Source of the DNA: Mycobacterium colombiense
Lineage (GTDB): Bacteria; Actinomycetota; Actinomycetes; Mycobacteriales; Mycobacteriaceae
Assembly: GCF_003284935.1 (NCBI RefSeq)
Contig: NZ_QMEV01000013.1
Coordinates: forward strand, 1 to 64,000
Length of the DNA: 64,000 nt
Direction of reading: 5' to 3'
Shown here piece by piece: positions 58,939 through 64,000 of the stretch. Numbering within the stretch: the first letter of the stretch is position 1; the number at the start of each line of letters is the position of its first letter. The translations under genes and the position numbers were made by a program. A model generated the notes under the pieces. It saw only the letters and a program-made list of their open reading frames with translations, did no database searches and had not been told where the DNA came from.

Positions 58939-60714
58939 CTAGAGGCGCCAGGGACCCAGCCACAGCGCGCTGGCGCCGCTGCAGGACCGTTCCACGTTGT
59001 CCAGGATGCCGCCGATGGTGCGGCCCAGCAGCGCCCCCAGCGCGTCGGGCAGCGACGCGGCGGCCGGCTGCGAGGAGGCTCGCGGCCGCAGCATGTCCAG
59101 CAGCGAGCCGCCCGGGAAGGTGACCAGGCGCACGTCGGCGTCCTCGTCCAGTCCCGCAAGCACTTTCGCCCGGCGCAAAGCGGTTCGGAAACCGCCCAGT
59201 TCGTCGACCAGACCCCGCTCGCGCGCGTCGGCACCGGTCCACACCCGGCCCCGGGCCACGCGATCGACCGCCTCGGTGGTCAGATTGCGACCGTCGGCGA
59301 CCCGCTCCAGGAAGTCGGCGTACACCAGGTCGGCCTCGGCCTCGCGGTGGGCGCGCTGCTCGGGGGTGAACGGCGTCTCGATCGACCAGGCATCGGCATT
59401 GGCGTTGGTGCGCACGGTATCCAGCCCGACGCCCAGGCGCTGCAGCAGATCGCGGATCACCAGCTTGCCGGTGATCACGCCGATCGAACCGGTGATGGTC
59501 GCGGGGCTGGCCACGATCGCGTCGGCGGCGGCCGCGATGTAGTAGCCGCCGGATGCGGCGACCGCACCCATCGACGCCACCACCGGCTTGCCGCGCTTGC
59601 GCGCCATTTTCACCTCTCGCCACAGCGTTTCCGACGCCGTGACCGAGCCGCCGGGGCTGTTCACCCGCAGCACGATCGCGGACACCGAATCGTCGGCGGC
59701 GGCTTCCCGCAGCGCCGGGGCGATGGTGTCGCTGCCCACGGTGGAGGCACCGAACGGCAGGAACTGCGGTCCCCCACGCCCGTCCACGATCGTGCCGTCC
59801 ACGTTGATCACGGCGACCGTCGGTTTGGTGCGCCGCCCGGGAACCGGGGGGACCGGCGGCGTCAGCCGCGACCGGGCCGCGCCGGCGTAGCGCGACACGT
59901 ACAGCCGCGGGGGCGCGTCGTCCTCCGAAACATCTTTCACGCCAACCATTTCCGCGATGCGGTCGTAGGCTTCGTCCCGGAAACCGATCCGGTCGACCAG
60001 GCCCGAGGACACGGCGTCCTCGCGCAACAGCGGGGCGCGGTCGGCCAGCGCGTCCAGCGCGGCGGCGTCGAGTTTGCGCGATTTGCCGACCGCTTCCCAC
60101 ACCTGCTCCTGCAGGCTCTCCAGCATCCGGGTGACGGCCTCGCGGTGGGCCTCGGTGAAGCCGTGCTCGGTGAAACGGTTTGCCGCCGACTTGTATTCGC
60201 CGCGGGCGACGAATTGTGCTTCGATGCCGGCCTTGTCCAACGCGTCGCGCAGGAAGGTGGCATTGCTGGCAAAGCCGATCAGCCCGACGCTCCCCGCCGG
60301 CTGCATCCACACCTCGCCGAACGCCGACGCCAGGTAGTACGACAGGGTGCCCGGGTAGGTCTCGGCCCAGGCCAGTGACGGCTTGGCGGCGGTGAAAGCG
60401 ACGACGGCCTCGCGCAGTTCCTGCACCGCCGCCGCCGGCGACGCCGTCAGTTGCACACGGGCGATCAGCCCGGCCACCCGCGGATCCTCGGCCGCCCGGT
60501 AGATGGCGGCCACCACGTCGCGCAGCGCGACCTGCCGGCTGCCCCCGCTGATGAGGCCCAGCGGGTCGAAGCCCGACGTCTCCGGCGGCATCGAGCGCAG
60601 GTCCAATTCGAGCACGCAGCCGTTGGGCACGCCGTGATGGCGGGCGGTGTCGACCCGCCCGGCCAGCGCCCGAACATCGTCGACGCCGGGAATCGAAGGC
60701 AGGAAAGCGAACAT
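58939..60714 (-). CDS. sppA: Signal peptide peptidase SppA, long form
   Basis: Serine protease that clears signal peptides left in the membrane. 591 aa with two tandem ClpP-like halves. The Lys/Ser dyad is K175 (RGEYKSAANRF, first half) and S388 (GAVAASGGYYIAA, second half), as in E. coli SppA. No strong N-terminal membrane helix is seen, so membrane contact may be through hydrophobic surfaces. Corresponds to Rv0724 (623 aa), next to rplO as in M. tuberculosis. Likely leaderless. Confidence 0.93.
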   Translation of the reverse strand: MFAFLPSIPGVDDVRALAGRVDTARHHGVPNGCVLELDLRSMPPETSGFDPLGLISGGSRQVALRDVVAAIYRAAEDPRVAGLIARVQLTASPAAAVQELREAVVAFTAAKPSLAWAETYPGTLSYYLASAFGEVWMQPAGSVGLIGFASNATFLRDALDKAGIEAQFVARGEYKSAANRFTEHGFTEAHREAVTRMLESLQEQVWEAVGKSRKLDAAALDALADRAPLLREDAVSSGLVDRIGFRDEAYDRIAEMVGVKDVSEDDAPPRLYVSRYAGAARSRLTPPVPPVPGRRTKPTVAVINVDGTIVDGRGGPQFLPFGASTVGSDTIAPALREAAADDSVSAIVLRVNSPGGSVTASETLWREVKMARKRGKPVVASMGAVAASGGYYIAAAADAIVASPATITGSIGVITGKLVIRDLLQRLGVGLDTVRTNANADAWSIETPFTPEQRAHREAEADLVYADFLERVADGRNLTTEAVDRVARGRVWTGADARERGLVDELGGFRTALRRAKVLAGLDEDADVRLVTFPGGSLLDMLRPRASSQPAAASLPDALGALLGRTIGGILDNVERSCSGASALWLGPWRL

Positions 60715-60720
60715 GTCTGC

Positions 60721-60726
60721 AGACTA
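60721..60726 (-). promoter_or_regulatory. -10 element of sppA, leaderless
   Basis: Minus-strand TAGTCT six bases before the ATG at 60714. It overlaps a perfect 10-base palindrome GTCTGCAGAC (60715-60724), which covers the predicted transcription start and could be a regulator site. Confidence 0.5.
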
Positions 60727-60740
60727 CCGATGCGCGCCCG

Positions 60741-60746
60741 TACGGT
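60741..60746 (+). promoter_or_regulatory. -10 element of the LLM oxidoreductase, leaderless
   Basis: TACGGT six bases before the GTG at 60753. With the divergent sppA element this 38-base gap would hold two back-to-back leaderless promoters. Confidence 0.45.
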
Positions 60747-60752
60747 GGTCGG

Positions 60753-61679
60753 GTGAGGTTTTCCATCGCGATTCCGCAGTTCGACTACGACGACTTCGAC
60801 GCGGCGGGGCTGCGCGCTTTCCTGGCGCGCGCCGAGGACCTCGGGTTCGAGGGCGGTTGGCTGCTCGAACAGATCATCGGGCCCGCGCCGCTGCTGGCTC
60901 CGCTGGAACTGCTGGCCTACTGCGCCGCCTGCACCGAGCGGCTGCGCCTGGGCGTCGGCGTCCTGGTGACGTCGCTGAACGACCCGCTGCAGCTGGCCTC
61001 GGCCGCCACCGCGGTCGACCGACTCAGCCACGGCCGCTTGGACATTGGTGTCGCGCCCGGGGGTGGTCGACGGAAATTCGCAGCCTTCGGCGTCGACGGG
61101 GACACCTTCGTCTCGTATTTCACCGAGGGCCTGGAGCTGATGAAGGCGGCCTGGTCCGACGAGCCGCGGGTGACGTTTCACGGTCGGTTCCGCGACGTCG
61201 ACGACCTGCCGATATCGCCCAAGCCGGTGCAGCGCCCGCACCCGCCGATCTGGTTCGGGGGCCTGGCGCCCAAGGCCCTGGCCCGCGCGGTGCGACACGG
61301 CGACTCATTTTTGGGCGCCGGCTCGTCGACCACCGAGGCGTTCGCCGGCGCCGTGAACGTCGTGCGGCGCGAACTCGACGAGCAACACAAGGACCCCGCG
61401 ACCTTCACCATCGGCAAACGGGTCTATTTGATGATCGACGACGACGCCGCCACAGCCCGCGAACGCGTGCTCGCCGGCCTGGACCGCATCTATGGGCGGA
61501 TGCCCGGCGTGGCGGACGTGCCGGTGTCCGGCACACCCGACGACGTGGTGCGCGGGCTGCGCGAGGTCATCGACGCCGGGGCGCAGATGGTGTTACTCAA
61601 TCCCGTCGGCATCGACGCCGGCGAGAACCGCGAGCAGATGGAACGCCTTGCCGCAGAACTGATTCCGCAGCTGAGCTAG
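60753..61679 (+). CDS. LLM-class F420-dependent oxidoreductase
   Basis: Luciferase-like TIM-barrel protein, 308 aa. RFSIAIPQFDYDDFD at the start, LRLGVGVLVTSLNDP, GRLDIGVAPGG and PPIWFGGLAPKAL. Only distantly similar to the tandem pair at 18.4-20.2 kb. GTG start. Its TAG is immediately followed by the rplO stop on the other strand, so the two genes meet end to end with no spacer. Substrate unknown. Confidence 0.87.
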   Translation: MRFSIAIPQFDYDDFDAAGLRAFLARAEDLGFEGGWLLEQIIGPAPLLAPLELLAYCAACTERLRLGVGVLVTSLNDPLQLASAATAVDRLSHGRLDIGVAPGGGRRKFAAFGVDGDTFVSYFTEGLELMKAAWSDEPRVTFHGRFRDVDDLPISPKPVQRPHPPIWFGGLAPKALARAVRHGDSFLGAGSSTTEAFAGAVNVVRRELDEQHKDPATFTIGKRVYLMIDDDAATARERVLAGLDRIYGRMPGVADVPVSGTPDDVVRGLREVIDAGAQMVLLNPVGIDAGENREQMERLAAELIPQLS

Positions 61680-62123
61680 CTAGGACAGCTCGGTGGCCGA
61701 ACCGCCCGCTGCGGTGATCTTCTCGCGCGCGCTGCCGCTGAACTTGTGCGCGGACACCTCGACCTTGACCGTCAGCTTGCCGTCGCCGAGGACCTTGACC
61801 AACGAGTTGCGGCGAACCGCGCCCTTGGCCACCAGCTCGTCCACGCCGATCGAACCACCCTGCGGGAAAAGCCGGTTGAGGTCGCCGACGTTGACGATCT
61901 CGTACTCGGTGCGGAACCGGTTGCGGAATCCCTTGAGCTTGGGCAGCCGCATGTGGATCGGCATCTGGCCACCCTCGAAGGTGGCCGGCACGTTCTTGCG
62001 TGCCTTGGTGCCCTTGGTACCGCGACCGGCGGTCTTGCCCTTGGAGCCCTCACCGCGACCGACCCGGGTGCGCGCGGTCTTCGACCCGCGCGCCGGCTTG
62101 AGATCGTGCAGCTTGATCGTCAT
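61680..62123 (-). CDS. rplO: 50S ribosomal protein L15
   Basis: L15, 147 aa. [20 protein letters not shown], the glycine/lysine-rich [14 protein letters not shown], and AGGSATELS at the end. Its ATG overlaps the rpmD stop (ATGA). Last gene of this part of the spc operon. Confidence 0.98.
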   Translation of the reverse strand: MTIKLHDLKPARGSKTARTRVGRGEGSKGKTAGRGTKGTKARKNVPATFEGGQMPIHMRLPKLKGFRNRFRTEYEIVNVGDLNRLFPQGGSIGVDELVAKGAVRRNSLVKVLGDGKLTVKVEVSAHKFSGSAREKITAAGGSATELS

Positions 62124-62338
62124 TTCTTGCTACCTCCGGTACCCGCGGTCGACGCCTCGGCGGGCTCCACCTCGACGAGGTGGCTGACCACCGCGATCAG
62201 TCCGCGGGTCTGCGCGTTGTCCTCGCGGATCACCGAGTGGCGGATCCGCCGCAGGCCCAGGGTGCGCAGGGACTCACGCTGCTTCCAGCGGGCCCCGATG
62301 GTGCTGCGCACCTGGGTGATCTTCAGTTGACTGCTCAT
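62120..62338 (-). CDS. rpmD: 50S ribosomal protein L30
   Basis: L30, 72 aa. [20 protein letters not shown] and [20 protein letters not shown] are the family blocks. A short mycobacterial tail ([15 protein letters not shown]) follows. Overlaps rpsE and rplO by 4 bases each. Confidence 0.97.
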   Translation of the reverse strand: MSSQLKITQVRSTIGARWKQRESLRTLGLRRIRHSVIREDNAQTRGLIAVVSHLVEVEPAEASTAGTGGSKK

Positions 62339-63018
62339 GGTTGTGCCCCCGAGGTCTGGGCCTCGCGAGCCGCCGCGCTGGCCATCGCGTCACTTTCCCG
62401 ACGGGCTTTGAGCATTCCGGCCGGCGCAACGTCCTCGATGGGCAGGCCACGGCGAGCGGCGACCTCCTCGGGGCGCTGCAGCAGTTTGAGGGCGGTGACC
62501 GTCGCGTGAACTACGTTGATCGCGTTGTCGCTGCCCAGCGACTTGGCCAGGATGTCGTGTACGCCGGCGCATTCCAGCACCGCGCGCGCGGCGCCACCGG
62601 CGATCACCCCGGTACCCGGGCTGGCCGGGCGCAGCAGCACCACGCCGGCCGCCGCCTCACCCTGAACCGGGTGGGTGATGGTCCCGCGGATCAGCGGCAC
62701 CCGGAAGAAGCCCTTGCGGGCCTCCTCGACGCCCTTGGCGATGGCCGCGGGAACTTCCTTGGCCTTGCCGTAGCCGACACCGACCATGCCGTTGCCGTCA
62801 CCGACGATCACCAGTGCGGTGAAGCTGAATCGCCGTCCACCCTTGACCACCTTGGAGACGCGGTTGATCGCGACAACCCGCTCCAGGTAGTTGCTCTTGT
62901 CGCCGTCGCGGTCGCGGCCACCACGACCGCCGTCGCCGCGTCGACCGCGGCTGTCGCGGTCGCCGCGCGAGTCACGGCTGTCGCCGGCGCCTTGTCCGCC
63001 GGTCGGCTGCTCCGCCAT
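62335..63018 (-). CDS. rpsE: 30S ribosomal protein S5
   Basis: S5, 227 aa. An unstructured N-terminus rich in arginine, aspartate and glycine is followed by the S5 domains ([53 protein letters not shown]). The ATG at 63018 (MAEQPTGG) is used; the frame opens earlier but that part overlaps the ribosome binding region. It helps decoding accuracy in the 30S subunit. Confidence 0.98.
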   Translation of the reverse strand: MAEQPTGGQGAGDSRDSRGDRDSRGRRGDGGRGGRDRDGDKSNYLERVVAINRVSKVVKGGRRFSFTALVIVGDGNGMVGVGYGKAKEVPAAIAKGVEEARKGFFRVPLIRGTITHPVQGEAAAGVVLLRPASPGTGVIAGGAARAVLECAGVHDILAKSLGSDNAINVVHATVTALKLLQRPEEVAARRGLPIEDVAPAGMLKARRESDAMASAAAREAQTSGAQP

Positions 63019-63055
63019 TATGCGGTCCTTCCAATCGTGTTCAAGCTCTTCGTCA

Positions 63056-63463
63056 TCAGAATTGCAATCCGTTCTCGCGTGCGGCATCGGCCAGCGCCGC
63101 GATCCGTCCGCCGTAGGTGTATCCGCCACGGTCGAAGACCACGCTGTCGATGCCGGCGGCCTTGGCGCGCTCGGCGATCAGCTGGCCCACCCGCACGCTG
63201 CGGGCTTTCTTGTCTCCCTGCAGGCTGCGCACGTCGTCCTCGATCGACGACGCGGCCGCCACCGTGGTGCCGTTCTCGTCGTTGACCAGTTGCACGTGAA
63301 TGTGTCGCGAGGACCGGTTGATCACCAGCCGCGGCCGCTGGCCGGTGCCGGCGATCTTCTTGCGCAGCCGTGCGTGCCTGCGCAGCCGAGAGACGCGCCG
63401 AGTCGCGGATACGCTCTGCCCCACCGGCTTTCGCGCGGCGGTGCCAGCTTGTGTTTGCGCCAT
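63056..63463 (-). CDS. rplR: 50S ribosomal protein L18
   Basis: L18, 135 aa, a 5S rRNA-binding protein. [34 protein letters not shown] and the end [20 protein letters not shown] are family blocks. It has about 13 more residues at the N-terminus than the M. tuberculosis protein (122 aa). Two bases after rplF. Confidence 0.97.
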   Translation of the reverse strand: MAQTQAGTAARKPVGQSVSATRRVSRLRRHARLRKKIAGTGQRPRLVINRSSRHIHVQLVNDENGTTVAAASSIEDDVRSLQGDKKARSVRVGQLIAERAKAAGIDSVVFDRGGYTYGGRIAALADAARENGLQF

Positions 63464-63465
63464 GA

Positions 63466-64000
63466 TTACTTACCTGTCTTTCCGACCTTGCGGCGGATCT
63501 GCTCACCCTCGTAGCGCACGCCCTTGCCCTTGTACGGGTCGGGGCGGCGCAGACGGCGGATGTTCGCCGAGATCTGGCCGACCTTTTGCTTGTCGATCCC
63601 GGTGATGGTGAATTTCGTCGGCGACTGGACGGCGAACGTGATGCCGTCCGGAGCCTCGATCACCACGGGGTGGCTGTAGCCCAGCGCGAACTCGAGGTTG
63701 GCACCCTTGAGCTGCACGCGGTAACCCACACCGAAGATCTCCATCTTGGTGGTGTATCCCTGCGTCACGCCGGTGACCAGGTTGGACACCAGGGTCCGCG
63801 ACAGGCCGTGCAACGAGCGGTTGCGCCGCTCGTCGTTGGGACGGGTGACCACGATCGCGCCATCGTCGTTGCGCGACACGGTGATCGGCTCGGCCACCGT
63901 CAGATCCAGGGCGCCCTTGGGCCCCTTCACCGACACCTTCTGGCCATCGATCGTCACGTCGACTCCCGACGGGACCGGAACCGGCTGCTTACCAATGCGA
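63466..64000 (-). CDS. rplF: 50S ribosomal protein L6 (first codons outside window)
   Basis: L6. The frame is open to the window edge and reads [19 protein letters not shown] at its start, so only about two codons (Met and one more) are missing. The ATG-like codon at 63957 is internal. Conserved [20 protein letters not shown] and the C-terminal [16 protein letters not shown] are present. First gene in the window of the spc part rplF-rplR-rpsE-rpmD-rplO. Confidence 0.97.
   Translation of the reverse strand, partial: RIGKQPVPVPSGVDVTIDGQKVSVKGPKGALDLTVAEPITVSRNDDGAIVVTRPNDERRNRSLHGLSRTLVSNLVTGVTQGYTTKMEIFGVGYRVQLKGANLEFALGYSHPVVIEAPDGITFAVQSPTKFTITGIDKQKVGQISANIRRLRRPDPYKGKGVRYEGEQIRRKVGKTGK

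Overview
The window is a continuous piece of a mycobacterial chromosome. The evidence is high G+C throughout, an ESX-4 type VII secretion locus, the SigL/RslA pair, F420-type luciferase-like oxidoreductases, rhamnose genes (rmlBC), cutinase-like esterases and several copies of the mycobacterial LCMT-like methyltransferase family. A slow-growing non-tuberculous Mycobacterium is the best guess; the species is not assigned.

Layout. 1-8.5 kb: ESX-4 (Rv3446c-family gene cut by the window edge, eccC4, eccD4, mycP4, eccB4). 8.6-10.2 kb: two cutinase-like esterases. 10.2-14.9 kb, minus strand: truA and the infA-rpmJ-rpsM-rpsK-rpsD-rpoA-rplQ block. 15.2-18.4 kb: an unusual pair, a receiver/glutaredoxin-like/FAD reductase fusion with degenerate redox motifs followed by a cyclic-nucleotide-domain histidine kinase. 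18.4-24.4 kb: two tandem luciferase-like oxidoreductases, rmlB-rmlC and two tandem membrane acyltransferases. 24.4-27.4 kb, minus strand: a five-gene operon of ECF sigma factor, Rieske protein, cupredoxin lipoprotein, Tat-type metallophosphoesterase and a small membrane protein. 27.5-30.3 kb: a flavoprotein, then a probable toxin/immunity pair. 30.4-34.1 kb: the valine-degradation operon mmsA-fadE9-mmsB. 34.1-39.1 kb, minus strand: a MarR regulator and a four-gene orphan biosynthetic cluster (ThDP enzyme, SRPBCC protein, KAS III-like enzyme, PLP aminotransferase). 39.2-42.4 kb: an ABC exporter. 42.4-46.2 kb, minus strand: sigL-rslA continuing into three further genes. 46.2-48.9 kb, minus strand: secY-adk-map. 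49.2-61.7 kb: five related methyltransferases in two groups, with a GNAT protein, a sugar cluster (xylB, serA2, fucA, alcohol dehydrogenase), sppA and a luciferase-like oxidoreductase between and around them. 61.7-64.0 kb, minus strand: rplO-rpmD-rpsE-rplR-rplF, the last cut by the window edge.

In M. tuberculosis the equivalents of the left part (Rv3446c-Rv3465) and the right part (Rv0719-Rv0753c) lie far apart, so this window shows the two ribosomal-protein blocks in one neighbourhood.

The best candidates for undescribed biology are the toxin-like pair at 28.9-30.3 kb, the two-component/flavin reductase pair at 15.2-18.4 kb, the ECF-Rieske-cupredoxin operon at 24.4-27.4 kb, and the ThDP/KAS III/aminotransferase cluster with its neighbouring exporter at 34.7-42.4 kb. 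Eight genes have a TAnnnT hexamer exactly six bases before the start codon, suggesting leaderless transcripts. No stretch longer than 300 bases lacks a gene. I saw no tRNA, rRNA, CRISPR array or insertion sequence.
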